Shown piece after piece: positions 1-8,083 of a stretch of 64,000 nt of DNA (positions are counted from its first letter, which is position 1; each line of letters starts with the position of its first letter). Made by a program: the position numbers and the translations under genes. The DNA lies in NCBI RefSeq assembly GCF_022513585.1, contig NZ_JAKWBF010000017.1:47609-111608 (forward strand), in the 5' to 3' direction. Below the pieces are notes generated by a model that was not told the origin of the DNA, searched no databases, and was given only the letters and a program-made list of their open reading frames with translations. This stretch comes from Gordonia gummivorans (GTDB taxonomy: Bacteria > Actinomycetota > Actinomycetes > Mycobacteriales > Mycobacteriaceae).

Positions 1-1
1 G

Positions 2-520
2 TCCGACCGCTCAGCACACGTCGAGGCAACTGCCACCGATGGCACCGACGAGGGATCCGCCGCCACACCGACCCCATCGGGGGAGAAGGGCGCGGGCAAG
101 GGGCTCGCACTTGCCCGTCGTGACGAGGCCGCTGCCGGTGACCGGGGAAGAACCTCGATCGCCGACACGGTGGTCGCCAAGATCGCTGGCATCGCGACCC
201 GCGAGATCGATGGCGTCCACGATGTCGGTGGCGCCACCGAACGGGTGGTGGGGAAGGTGCGCGATGTGCTCCCAGGAACGTCGGTGAGCACAACGCAGGG
301 CATCAACGTCGAGGTGGGGGAAAGGCAAGCCGCCGTCGATGTCTCGATCGTCGCCGACTACGGCGTCGCCATCCATCGACTCGCCGCCGCGATCCGGCGC
401 AACGTCATCAGTGCCATCGAGCAGATGACGGGCCTGGAGGTCACCGAGGTGAACGTCACCGTCCACGACATCAGTTTCGGTGACGACGACAGTGGTTCGG
501 AAACACCCCGAGTCCAGTGA
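2..520 (+). CDS. Asp23/Gls24 family envelope stress protein, 5' end outside window
   Basis: The frame is open from base 2, so the start lies left of the window; an internal GTG at 170 would give only the core domain. The visible N-terminal part is low-complexity (Ala, Thr, Gly, Glu rich). The folded part begins near IAGIATREIDGVHDVGG and continues to VNVTVHDISF, the typical Asp23 pattern of IA..A....GV.....G followed by an alternating strand-rich C-terminus. Family members are cytoplasmic or membrane-associated proteins induced by alkaline or envelope stress; no enzymatic role is known. The stop overlaps the next GTG start by 4 bp, so it heads a translationally coupled cassette reaching 2752. 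Family call is firm; exact role is not. Confidence 0.85.
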   Translation, partial: SDRSAHVEATATDGTDEGSAATPTPSGEKGAGKGLALARRDEAAAGDRGRTSIADTVVAKIAGIATREIDGVHDVGGATERVVGKVRDVLPGTSVSTTQGINVEVGERQAAVDVSIVADYGVAIHRLAAAIRRNVISAIEQMTGLEVTEVNVTVHDISFGDDDSGSETPRVQ

Positions 521-900
521 TCACCGACGAGACCGATGCGGCGGCGGGTTCCGCGGCGCAGCGCGTCGCGGACGCGGTGCGCGACGTGCCGGGCGTGACC
601 GGGCTGCACGCCGGGCTCTTCGGTGAGGTCGCCACCTACCTGCCCGGCGGTCGGGTCAGCGGGGTGGCGCTCGGTGACGACTCCGGTGAGGTACACATCG
701 TGGTCGACATCGACCACGACCTTCGGACGGTCGCGGCCGCCGCCCGCGCGGCCGGTGAACAGATCGTCGGATATCCGCTGAACGTCACCGTCGAAGACAT
801 CTCCACCCCGGATAACTCCACTCCAGACAACTCCACTCCAGACAACTCCATGGACGATGCGGGCAACAGTCTGTCCGCAGCACCAGAGGCGCGAAGGTGA
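517..900 (+). CDS. Asp23/Gls24-like small protein with DNSTP repeats
   Basis: The GTG at 517 overlaps the preceding TGA (GTGA), so the start is set by coupling. The 127-residue product has an Asp23-like core (AQRVADAVRDVPGV, then VDIDHDLRTVAAAARAA and YPLNVTVEDIS). Near residue 96 begins a short tail of three DNSTP units encoded by a 15-bp tandem repeat at about 800-846. It lacks a membrane segment. It lies between two other Asp23-type genes and probably forms part of the same membrane-associated complex. The repeat tail is probably variable in number between strains (inference). Confidence 0.75.
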   Translation: MITDETDAAAGSAAQRVADAVRDVPGVTGLHAGLFGEVATYLPGGRVSGVALGDDSGEVHIVVDIDHDLRTVAAAARAAGEQIVGYPLNVTVEDISTPDNSTPDNSTPDNSMDDAGNSLSAAPEARR

Positions 901-906
901 AAGTCG

Positions 907-1089
907 ATGATCAACAACGCAACATTGGGCTTGTTCGCAGGTCTGCTCCTCGCCATTGCCGCCACCACGGGCGGCTTCGGCGGCTTTGTGCTCGCGGTGC
1001 TTCTCGGGGCGGTCGGGCTGACGCTGGGACTGCAGCGCGACGGCGTGGTCGATCTCGGAGCGCTCCTGCGGAGCCGCAACCGTGGCTGA
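907..1089 (+). CDS. Small membrane protein of the Asp23 cassette (DUF2273-like)
   Basis: Sixty residues with two hydrophobic helices separated by a Gly-rich turn (about residues 6-20 and 24-43), ending in a short charged tail. AAGGTG upstream serves as ribosome binding site. Its size and position, inside an Asp23/Gls24 gene group and overlapping the next gene by 8 bp, match the DUF2273-type small membrane proteins that usually sit beside Asp23 genes and anchor Asp23 to the membrane. The assignment rests on context and topology more than on sequence identity. Confidence 0.7.
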   Translation: MINNATLGLFAGLLLAIAATTGGFGGFVLAVLLGAVGLTLGLQRDGVVDLGALLRSRNRG

Positions 1090-1600
1090 ATCGGTGACCG
1101 TCGAGCGGGGCGTCGACGACGTGAATCCCGCGTCGGATGCCTTGACGGCGCCGGCCGTGGACGATCCCCGTGGCGCACTCGTCATCGCGAACCGGGTGGG
1201 CGAGAAGATCGCGGTGCGAGCGGCTCTCGCGGTCGACGGGGTGATCGAATACCAGGGGGTGGTCGGGTCGCTGCTGTCCGGCAGCGGCCCGGGACGGGCG
1301 ATTGTCGGCGCCGATTACCCGCATGCGCGGGTCGACGACATGTCGGAGTCGGCGCCTCGGGTGTCGGTGACGGTGGCGCTGAGGTGGCCGTGCGCGATCA
1401 CCGACGTGTGTGTCGAGGTTCGCGCGCACGTCGCGGACGAGTTGGCCCGGCTCACCGGGATTCGACCGTCGCGCGTGGATGTGACGGTGGCGCAGATCGT
1501 CTCGCGAGAGTCTTCCAGCCAGAACAAATCCGGGTTCGTCGACCTTCCGTCGCCACCTGACGACCCCGACGACACCCAGGGGCACGCAGATGACCAGTGA
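1082..1600 (+). CDS. Asp23/Gls24 family envelope stress protein
   Basis: GTG start at 1082 inside the end of the previous gene. The 172-residue product has the Asp23 core: IANRVGEKIAVRAALAVDGV in the middle and a strand-rich C-terminal half containing VSVTVALRW and PSRVDVTVAQIV. No signal peptide or membrane segment. It is the third Asp23-type product in the cassette and overlaps the following DUF6286 gene by 11 bp. Likely an envelope-stress component held at the membrane by the flanking membrane proteins (inference from the AmaP/Asp23 precedent). Confidence 0.82.
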   Translation: MAESVTVERGVDDVNPASDALTAPAVDDPRGALVIANRVGEKIAVRAALAVDGVIEYQGVVGSLLSGSGPGRAIVGADYPHARVDDMSESAPRVSVTVALRWPCAITDVCVEVRAHVADELARLTGIRPSRVDVTVAQIVSRESSSQNKSGFVDLPSPPDDPDDTQGHADDQ

Positions 1601-2198
1601 CACAGGGGTTTCACCGACCCCGAGCCACCCCAAACCTGCCGTTGCCAAGACGGCAGACATCGGTGCGGGCAAGGTCTTCGTGCCCGCCGCGACACCGGGC
1701 GCGGCGATGGTCGGACTGTTCGCCGGAATCGCGCTCATCGGACTCGCGGTGGTTGCGGTCCGAGATCTGCTCGTCTATCTCGGTTGGCTCGACGGCGCGG
1801 GGTGGCTGCACAGCGCGGCGCAATGGCTTGCCGACATCGAATGGTGGGAGTGGATGTGGCCGGCCGCGATCGCGCTCGTGGTCGTCGGTCTGTGGATGCT
1901 GTGGGTCGCGGTCAAACCGCGTCGGCGTACACACATATCGCTGGTCGGATACGAGGTTCTGTGGACTCGGCGCGGCGATGTCGCGCGTCGGTGCAGCGCG
2001 GTGGTCGGTGATCTTCCGGGTGTCGAGAACGCCACGACGGTGGTTGGACGGCGTCGCGCCAAGGTCACGGTCACCACACACGGCAACACTGTCGATCGGG
2101 CCGAGATCGCGCGCGTCGTCGACGCAGTGCTCGACGGGGTGGAGCCGCATATGACATCAAAGGTGCGGCTCGTCCGCCGTGGAGGTGAGGACGCATGA
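1590..2198 (+). CDS. DUF6286 domain membrane protein of the Asp23 cassette
   Basis: 202 residues. After about 35 hydrophilic residues there are two transmembrane helices, one near residues 36-60 (AAMVGLFAGIALIGLAVVAV) and one near 90-108 (WPAAIALVVVGLWMLWVAV). A positively charged KPRRRTH stop follows, then a cytoplasmic domain with an Asp23-like half (RCSAVVGDLPGVENATTVV, AKVTVTTHG). This two-helix plus small-domain layout is the DUF6286 architecture that accompanies actinobacterial Asp23 genes. The stop overlaps the next ATG by 4 bp. Confidence 0.8.
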   Translation: MTSDTGVSPTPSHPKPAVAKTADIGAGKVFVPAATPGAAMVGLFAGIALIGLAVVAVRDLLVYLGWLDGAGWLHSAAQWLADIEWWEWMWPAAIALVVVGLWMLWVAVKPRRRTHISLVGYEVLWTRRGDVARRCSAVVGDLPGVENATTVVGRRRAKVTVTTHGNTVDRAEIARVVDAVLDGVEPHMTSKVRLVRRGGEDA

Positions 2199-2752
2199 AT
2201 CGCATACCTGCTGTGTGGCATCGCATCACGGTCGGCATCGTCGGCCTGGCTTGCCTGGCGGTCGGGGTCGGTGCGATCTGTTGGCGCACCGGTGTGGAAC
2301 CGGTTGCCGGATGGATCGAAGAGATCGATCCGGGCGCACCACTCTCGTTCAGCGAGACGAACGCCTGGCCGTGGGTGCTGGTGGCAATCGCAGTGATCGC
2401 CGTCGTGTGGGGATGGCGTCTGGTCACCTCGATGATCCGGCCCGGAAAGGTCGACGATCTGATTCTCGACGGCAGCGGCAGCAGCGGAAGCCTTGTCGTC
2501 GCGCCCAAACTCATCGCGTCCGCGGTGGCCGACGATCTCGCAAGGCACCCGATGTTCGACACGGTGACGGTTCGTGCGACAGATGACCGGTCGCGCAAGA
2601 TGATCCGACTGGTCGCCAGCGCACGTCCGACGCGCTCCTACGACGAAATCGCGGGGGTGGTCGGCGACGCCGTCGAGGACATCCGGGCCGCAGTGGACGG
2701 GTCGGACCTCCATGTGCAGGCGCTTGTGCATTTGGAGCAGCCGCGGCACTGA
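2195..2752 (+). CDS. Alkaline-shock membrane anchor-like protein (AmaP type)
   Basis: 185 residues, last gene of the overlapping cassette. Two transmembrane helices (about residues 10-30 and 57-77) bracket a short loop, followed by a cytoplasmic domain with AVADDLARHPMFDTVTVRA and a C-terminal strand region. This is the layout of the alkaline shock response membrane anchor protein AmaP, which tethers Asp23 to the membrane in Gram-positive bacteria. Function is inferred from topology and from five Asp23-related genes immediately upstream. Confidence 0.72.
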   Translation: MNRIPAVWHRITVGIVGLACLAVGVGAICWRTGVEPVAGWIEEIDPGAPLSFSETNAWPWVLVAIAVIAVVWGWRLVTSMIRPGKVDDLILDGSGSSGSLVVAPKLIASAVADDLARHPMFDTVTVRATDDRSRKMIRLVASARPTRSYDEIAGVVGDAVEDIRAAVDGSDLHVQALVHLEQPRH

Positions 2753-2764
2753 GCATCAATGGGA

Positions 2765-2770
2765 TAGCGT
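2765..2770 (+). promoter_or_regulatory. -10 box for leaderless 2778 gene
   Basis: TAGCGT lies exactly 7 nt before the ATG at 2778. In Mycobacteriales a TANNNT hexamer 6-7 nt from the start codon usually marks a leaderless transcript. This decides the start of the following gene over the GTG at 2769. No clear -35 is needed or seen. Confidence 0.55.
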
Positions 2771-2777
2771 GACGCGC

Positions 2778-4130
2778 ATGCAGCGACTGGCATTCGCCGA
2801 TGCGATGTCGTATTGGATCTCGGCGGCCATCCCGAATGATCAGTTCCTGGTGTATTGCTTTGCCGAGACCGGACTTTCGATGACCGCCCTCGCCGACCAA
2901 CTGTACGCGCGGGCGTCGCGGATTCCGGACCTCAATCTGTGCATCATGGACCTGCCGGGCACGGTCGACCGTCCGTACTGGATCGCTGCGACGGCCGACC
3001 GAACACAGATCCGGGTGCACGAGCAGGTCCGGACGTGGCCCGAATGTCTCGCGCGCCTCGGCGAATTGACCGCCGAGCAGGTGAGCGCCACGGCGGCTCC
3101 ATGGCGCTTACACCTATTCGGTCCGCTTGTCGGTGTCCCGCGTTCGGATTCGGCCGGTGTGGTCGTGGTGCTACAGATCGCACACGCGCTCGGCGACGGC
3201 CGGGTGACCTCGCAGATCGCTCGACAGTTGCTCGCGTCACCGGCCGATCATGATGCTCGAATGAGCCAGACCGTCGGGTCGTCGGGCGGCGAAGTGCGCA
3301 GGATCGGAGCGTCGGTCCTGGGTCTCGCGCGGATACCCATGCAGGTCACCGAAATGTTCTGGCGAGGCATGCACGCCTACCGATTGGCGTCGGACGAGCC
3401 ATCCGTCATCGGAGGCGGCGGCTTTGTCCCGACCGCACTCAACCGTCCATCCGGCGCGGATCGCAGCATGCGAGTGATCGTGGTCGACCGGGAAAAGCTC
3501 ACGGGGCCAAGAGACTCAATTGGCGCAGCACCATTGAGCGTCACGGTGGCGGCACTCACCGCGATCTCCGTGGCGTTGCCGGCGTACCTGGGTGAATCCG
3601 AGGGCGCTCTCGGCGTCGAACTCACGGTTGGCGGTTCTGGAGATGTGCACGCGCGAAACAATTTTCGGAACGTCGGGATCGACTTGCGTGTCGACGTAGG
3701 CGATGTCGCCGAGCGGTCCCGGCTTATTGCCGATGCGGTGGCCGCGGCCAGGCGGGCGAGTATGACTCCGGCGCGTGCCGCGGCGCGCCGAGCGTCGGAA
3801 TCGACACCGGCAGCGCTGACACATTGGGGCGTCAGGCAATTCGACATCACCAGACCGCCCGCGTCGGTCACCGGAGTCACCGTGGTGTCATCGGTTGATC
3901 GTGGCCCCGACGACCTGATCCTCGGACATGGCCGGGTGCTGTTCAGCACCGGATTCCCCGCGCTGTCGCCGGCCCAGGGACTCACGCACGGCGTGCACGG
4001 ACTCGGTGACGCGGTGGCGATCTCGGTCACCACCTCACCCGAGGTGATGCCCGACGTCGATCGCTACGTCGGGTTGCTCACCGCTGCGATCGGTGCAGTC
4101 GGGCGGGGTGCGGTTCGCGACCACCGGTGA
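2778..4130 (+). CDS. WS/DGAT-family acyltransferase-like protein
   Basis: About 450 residues, the usual length for wax ester synthase/diacylglycerol acyltransferases. The N-terminus (RLAFADAMSYW) resembles the family's L..DAMF start. The active-site motif HHxxxDG appears as AHALGDG at residues 135-141: the second, catalytic His (136) and the Asp-Gly are kept, but the first His is Ala. A C-terminal WS/DGAT-like block (NFRNVGIDLRVDVGD) is present. The enzymes join acyl-CoA to alcohols or diacylglycerol for lipid storage. Substrate cannot be told, and the changed motif could mean altered or lost activity. It stands alone, followed by a convergent gene. Confidence 0.7.
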   Translation: MQRLAFADAMSYWISAAIPNDQFLVYCFAETGLSMTALADQLYARASRIPDLNLCIMDLPGTVDRPYWIAATADRTQIRVHEQVRTWPECLARLGELTAEQVSATAAPWRLHLFGPLVGVPRSDSAGVVVVLQIAHALGDGRVTSQIARQLLASPADHDARMSQTVGSSGGEVRRIGASVLGLARIPMQVTEMFWRGMHAYRLASDEPSVIGGGGFVPTALNRPSGADRSMRVIVVDREKLTGPRDSIGAAPLSVTVAALTAISVALPAYLGESEGALGVELTVGGSGDVHARNNFRNVGIDLRVDVGDVAERSRLIADAVAAARRASMTPARAAARRASESTPAALTHWGVRQFDITRPPASVTGVTVVSSVDRGPDDLILGHGRVLFSTGFPALSPAQGLTHGVHGLGDAVAISVTTSPEVMPDVDRYVGLLTAAIGAVGRGAVRDHR

Positions 4131-4204
4131 GGCAGCATTGTTGTCTCACCAGGGCTTATACCTGCGTTCCTCGCACCAGCCATCGGGACGGGTCGGCGCG
4201 CATT

Positions 4205-5152
4205 TCAGGAGCGCGGGTACCCGTTCCGGTCGCTGGGTGGGCTGTCGCCGTTGCCGGTGCCGCCGGACCCGCCGGGAGTTCCCGAACCCTTTGTGCGGGT
4301 GAGGCGTTTGGGCAGGCGGTCGGCGAGGCCGCCGAGCGGCGCGACTGTTTGGTTGAGCAGGTCGACGGTGTCGCCGAGCTCGTGGACGGTTTCCTGCATG
4401 GCGAGCAGGGTGGGTGCGAGCTGACCTATCACCTCGGTGAGTTCGGTGATCCGATCCAGCGGGCCGCCGGGTGCGATCGCCCGCTCCACGGCTCCGCCTT
4501 CGCCGACGAGCTGGTCGAGCAGGCCGCCGTCGTCGGCGAGCCGGTCGAGAACGCCGCCCGGTGCGGTCACCTTCTCCAGCACACCGTCGGGGGCTGTCAG
4601 CTTGTCGACGATCCCACCCTCGGAGGTCAGTCGTTCAAGGATGCCCTCGTTCTCGGTGAACTGATCGACCACACCGCCTTGGCGGGTGAGCCGATCCAGC
4701 GGCCCGTCCTTGGCGGTGAGCCGGACCAGGATGCCGCCGTCCTCGGCCATCTGATCCAGCAGCCCCCCGGTTTCGGTCAGCTTCTCGAGCAGGCCATCTT
4801 TGGCGGTCAGACGATCGATCACCCCGTTGGGATTGAGTAGACGCTCGAGCGGTCCACCGGTGGCCAGGATTCGTCCGAAGGGACGGTCGGGGCCGAGGAG
4901 TTCGGCCAGCTGACTCAACAGCGCAAGCGGCGTCCGAGCACTCCCCAGCTCGTCGCCCTCCATGCCGATCGCTTGGCTGACCTCGTGCTGCACGCTGTTC
5001 GCGGTGATGCGGGCGATGGTCACCGCGGATTCGGCTGCGGTGAGCACCACGCCCGTGATCGCGAAACCCAGACGGAACGGCACTTCGACGACTGCACGCC
5101 CGGCGTCGGGGGCAGCGCGGACCGGAGTGTTGTCCGGCTGGTTCGGGTTCAT
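4205..5152 (-). CDS. Decapeptide-repeat protein with N-terminal hydrophobic helix
   Basis: Unknown function, 315 residues. Residues 20-46 form a hydrophobic helix (possible membrane association). Residues 101-230 are thirteen exact 10-residue units without insertion, consensus hh(D/E)(R/K)LT..GG, where h is Leu, Ile or Val. Residues 231-280 look like an amphipathic or coiled segment (ELTEVIGQLAPTLL, VHELGDTVDLLNQT). The last 30 residues are Gly/Ser/Pro rich. No enzyme motif is visible. The start is supported by a TAGGGT box 7 nt upstream on the minus strand, suggesting a leaderless mRNA. It is convergent with the acyltransferase at 2778. A scaffold or surface-of-inclusion role is possible but speculative. 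Confidence 0.85.
   Translation of the reverse strand: MNPNQPDNTPVRAAPDAGRAVVEVPFRLGFAITGVVLTAAESAVTIARITANSVQHEVSQAIGMEGDELGSARTPLALLSQLAELLGPDRPFGRILATGGPLERLLNPNGVIDRLTAKDGLLEKLTETGGLLDQMAEDGGILVRLTAKDGPLDRLTRQGGVVDQFTENEGILERLTSEGGIVDKLTAPDGVLEKVTAPGGVLDRLADDGGLLDQLVGEGGAVERAIAPGGPLDRITELTEVIGQLAPTLLAMQETVHELGDTVDLLNQTVAPLGGLADRLPKRLTRTKGSGTPGGSGGTGNGDSPPSDRNGYPRS
4463..4852 (-). repeat. Thirteen 30-bp coding repeats
   Basis: In-frame tandem units of exactly 30 bp (10 codons) encode residues 101-230 of the protein at 4205-5152. Units differ at several positions but keep Leu/Thr at positions 5-6 and Gly at position 10, so selection acts on the peptide rather than on DNA identity. Confidence 0.9.
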
Positions 5153-5159
5153 GAACCCG

Positions 5160-5165
5160 ACCCTA
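5160..5165 (-). promoter_or_regulatory. -10 box for leaderless 5152 gene
   Basis: On the minus strand TAGGGT ends 7 nt before the ATG of the decapeptide-repeat gene, matching the leaderless pattern seen elsewhere in the window. Confidence 0.5.
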
Positions 5166-5229
5166 GTGGCTTGCGATGGTCATCTGCGAGTACTTGGGGT
5201 GTCAGCGGTCTGTCGTCAGCTCTCTGTGG

Positions 5230-5805
5230 TCAACCATCTGCGGCCGCCTTGGCCCGGGCCTTCGCGGCCTTCTTGAAGTCACGGACCTTTTGCAGCGACT
5301 CTGGGTCGGTCACATCGGCCACCGACCGATAGCCCTTCTTGCCGTAATCGCCGACGACCTTGGTCCACCCCGGTGGAGCGACGCCGAGCTGCTTGGCCAG
5401 CAACGCGGTGAAGATCTTCGCCTTCTGTTCGCCGAATCCAGGCAGTGCGTTGACGCGTGCCAGCAGGTCGGCGCCGGTTTTCGCCTCGGTCCAGATCCGG
5501 GACGTGTCGCCGTCGTACTCGTCGACGACGACGCGCGCGAGCGCCTGGACACGTCCGGCCATCGACCGTCCGTAGCGGTGGATTGCCGGCGGGGTGGCGC
5601 ACAGGTCGGCGAACGCCTCGGGGTCGGCGTCGGCGATCGCGACCGGATCCATGGTGCCGAACCGCTCCCGGATCTTCGCGGGACCAGCGAAGGCTCGTTC
5701 CATCGGAAACTGCTGGTCCAGCAACATTCCGGTCAGCAGCGCGAACGGATCGCTCGACAGCAGTTCGTCGGACTTCTCGTCCTGGGCAATCTGCAATTTG
5801 GCCAT
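5230..5805 (-). CDS. HhH-GPD-type base-excision DNA repair protein
   Basis: 191 residues. A helix-hairpin-helix is visible at about residues 113-136, containing LPGFGEQKAKIF, the hairpin that contacts DNA backbone in GPD-superfamily glycosylases. The N-terminal part (FALLTGMLLDQQFPMERAF) resembles the first helices of this fold. The protein is shorter than Nth or MutY and lacks the C-terminal FeS cysteines. It is probably a stand-alone actinobacterial glycosylase-like protein; the base removed is unknown. It lies 77 bp upstream of the repeat protein on the same strand. The C-terminus is Lys/Ala rich. Confidence 0.8.
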   Translation of the reverse strand: MAKLQIAQDEKSDELLSSDPFALLTGMLLDQQFPMERAFAGPAKIRERFGTMDPVAIADADPEAFADLCATPPAIHRYGRSMAGRVQALARVVVDEYDGDTSRIWTEAKTGADLLARVNALPGFGEQKAKIFTALLAKQLGVAPPGWTKVVGDYGKKGYRSVADVTDPESLQKVRDFKKAAKARAKAAADG

Positions 5806-5905
5806 GCTTCGAGTCTGGCAGAACCGCGTGTATCGCGGCAGGGCGCATCGCCGACGCCAACCGGGTCGTCTGCCCCAATTCGCCGTGGATGGCCGATCGC
5901 CCTTC

Positions 5906-5911
5906 TAGACT
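5906..5911 (+). promoter_or_regulatory. -10 box for leaderless 5918 gene
   Basis: TAGACT ends 6 nt before the ATG at 5918, supporting this start rather than the in-frame ATG at 5939. Confidence 0.5.
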
Positions 5912-5917
5912 GACCGC

Positions 5918-6436
5918 ATGATCAACGGGGTGGAGAAGATGCGCGGTGGGCGACGAAAGTCGGCTGTGGCGGTGGTGATCGGGCTTTTCGTCGCCCTGAC
6001 CTCGACGATCGGGGTCGGTTCGGCGAGTGCGATCCCGGAATACACCGAGCCCAATTTCGTCACGACACTGAAGTGCGGTAGCGCGAACCCCTGGCCGCTG
6101 GGCCCGCTGCCGGTGCGCGTCGACGTGTACAACCAGATCCGGTTCCCGGCAGACGGTCTGCCTGGTCCTGCGATCTCGCTCATCGGCTACAGCCTCACCC
6201 GTCCGCAAGCGTTGGAGTACACGGCCGTGGTCAAGGTGACCTGGCGAAACCTGCAGTCCGGTCGCACGGGTTCGGTGACGGTGCCCGGCCGCGCACCGTC
6301 GGTGCGGTGGCAAGCAGATCTTCACCCCGGTTCGGGTCCGGTGGCGTTCACGATCCACCAGACGATCGGTGCGATGGCCTTTGTTCCGATGGTCAACCCC
6401 AAGAAGTCCACCTGCAGCGGTCGCGCCACCGCCTGA
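5918..6436 (+). CDS. Small secreted protein of unknown function
   Basis: 172 residues with a classical signal peptide: basic region RGGRRKS, hydrophobic core AVAVVIGLFVALTSTIGV, and cleavage expected after SASA near residue 38. The mature part has two cysteines (in LKCGSANPW and KSTCSGRATA) that probably form a disulfide, and is strand-rich. No known domain is recognised. The two-Cys secreted layout is reminiscent of the secreted proteins at 9999 and 11128, but I see no clear alignment. Exported to the cell envelope or medium (inference from signal peptide). Confidence 0.75.
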   Translation: MINGVEKMRGGRRKSAVAVVIGLFVALTSTIGVGSASAIPEYTEPNFVTTLKCGSANPWPLGPLPVRVDVYNQIRFPADGLPGPAISLIGYSLTRPQALEYTAVVKVTWRNLQSGRTGSVTVPGRAPSVRWQADLHPGSGPVAFTIHQTIGAMAFVPMVNPKKSTCSGRATA

Positions 6437-6576
6437 GGTTGTGCCGACGCGGAGTCACGTCGCCGAAACGCGCGGCCCCGATCTCCGGTTTGTTCGCACC
6501 GCGTATGGGTAGCCTGGGTTTGTTGCGCCCCTCCGGTCGTGGAGAGGCCCGGACTGCGAACGGCGAGGTCGACGCC

Positions 6577-8079
6577 ATGTCTGAATCTCATCAGCGCGAG
6601 GTTGCCGAACAGCGCACGGCAAAGGTCATCGGGGTCAGCGTCGCCGCGGCCGTCGGTGGCTTCCTGTTCGGCTTCGACAGTTCCGTCGTCAACGGAGCGG
6701 TCGATTCCATCGAGGACACCTTCGGCCTGAACAGCTTCTTCACCGGCTTCGCGGTTGCTGTCGCGTTGCTCGGATGTGCAGTCGGCGCGTGGTTCGCGGG
6801 ACGGCTTGCCGACGTGTGGGGACGCAAACGTGTAATGCTGCTCGGCGCAGTCCTTTTCGTGATCTCCGCGATCGGTACCTGCTTCACCGTGACGGTGTGG
6901 GATCTGCTCCTGTGGCGCGTGATGGGCGGTATCGGTATCGGTATCGCGTCCGTGATCGCGCCCGCTTACATCTCGGAAATCGCGCCCGCGCGTTTCCGCG
7001 GAGCCCTGGCATCCATGCAGCAGCTTGCCATCACTCTCGGCATCTTCGCGGCGTTGTTGTCCGACGCCCTGCTGGCCGACGCTGCGGGCTCGGCCTCCAA
7101 CGAGTTGTGGTTCGGGCTCGAGGCGTGGCGGTGGATGTTCCTCGTCGGCGTGATCCCGGCGCTGGTGTACGGCTTACTGGCACTGACGATTCCGGAGTCG
7201 CCGCGCTACCTCGTCGGTCGCAACCGCGACGAGGAGGCCGCGCGGATCCTGCAGGAGGTGACCGGTGAACCGCATCCGCTCGAACGGGTCAAGCAGATCA
7301 AACTGACCGTTCGGCGGGAGTCGAAGGCCTCGATCACCGACATCCGCGGCCATTCCTTCGGACTTCACCCACTGGTGTGGATCGGCATCTGGTTGGCCAT
7401 CTTCCAGCAGTTCGTCGGCATCAACGCGATCTTCTACTATTCGACCACGCTGTGGCAGTCCGTGGGATTCAGCGAAAGCGCATCCTTCCAGACCTCGGTC
7501 ATCACCGCGATCATCAACGTCGCGATGACCTTTGTGGCGATCCTGTTCGTCGACCGCATCGGACGCAAGAAACTCCTGCTCGCCGGATCGGTGGGCATGT
7601 TCGTCGGGCTGCTGATGGCCTGTATCGCGTTCACGCAGGCCACCTACAAGCAATCGGGCAGCGTCGGTGACGTGATGTGCGAGGCCGGCAACACCACCAA
7701 AGAGTGTCTGACCCTTGACGATCCGTGGGGCATCCTTGCACTCATCGGAGCCAACCTGTTCGTCGTGTTCTTCGCCGCGACGTGGGGCCCGGTGATGTGG
7801 GTGATGCTCGGCGAGATGTTCCCCAACCGCATTCGCGGCGTTGCCCTTGGTGTCTGCACCGCGGTCAACTGGATCGCCAACTTCACCATCTCCATGCTGT
7901 TCCCGCCGGCATCGGAGCACCTGGGATTGGGCGTGGTATACGGATTCTTCGCCTTCTGTTCGGCCGCGTCGTTTTTCTTCGTGTTGCGCAGGGTTCAGGA
8001 GACCAAGGGGATGGAACTCGAAGAGATGGACGGTGTCGCCGACCGGCTGTCGGCGGCCGTGCCTCGTCCCGCCACCTGA
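6577..8079 (+). CDS. MFS sugar porter (SP family)
   Basis: 500 residues with twelve predicted membrane helices. Sugar-porter signatures are all visible: GRLADVWGRKRVM between helices 2 and 3, PAYISEIAPARFRG after helix 4, PESPRYLV at the end of the N-half, QQFVGINAIFYYS in helix 7 and DRIGRKKLL between helices 8 and 9. It imports a hexose, pentose or polyol, probably with protons; substrate cannot be predicted. The ATG at 6577 is preferred because the sequence before it is not hydrophobic or family-like. It stands alone, convergent with the YhhN operon. Confidence 0.9.
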   Translation: MSESHQREVAEQRTAKVIGVSVAAAVGGFLFGFDSSVVNGAVDSIEDTFGLNSFFTGFAVAVALLGCAVGAWFAGRLADVWGRKRVMLLGAVLFVISAIGTCFTVTVWDLLLWRVMGGIGIGIASVIAPAYISEIAPARFRGALASMQQLAITLGIFAALLSDALLADAAGSASNELWFGLEAWRWMFLVGVIPALVYGLLALTIPESPRYLVGRNRDEEAARILQEVTGEPHPLERVKQIKLTVRRESKASITDIRGHSFGLHPLVWIGIWLAIFQQFVGINAIFYYSTTLWQSVGFSESASFQTSVITAIINVAMTFVAILFVDRIGRKKLLLAGSVGMFVGLLMACIAFTQATYKQSGSVGDVMCEAGNTTKECLTLDDPWGILALIGANLFVVFFAATWGPVMWVMLGEMFPNRIRGVALGVCTAVNWIANFTISMLFPPASEHLGLGVVYGFFAFCSAASFFFVLRRVQETKGMELEEMDGVADRLSAAVPRPAT

Positions 8080-8083
8080 TCGG

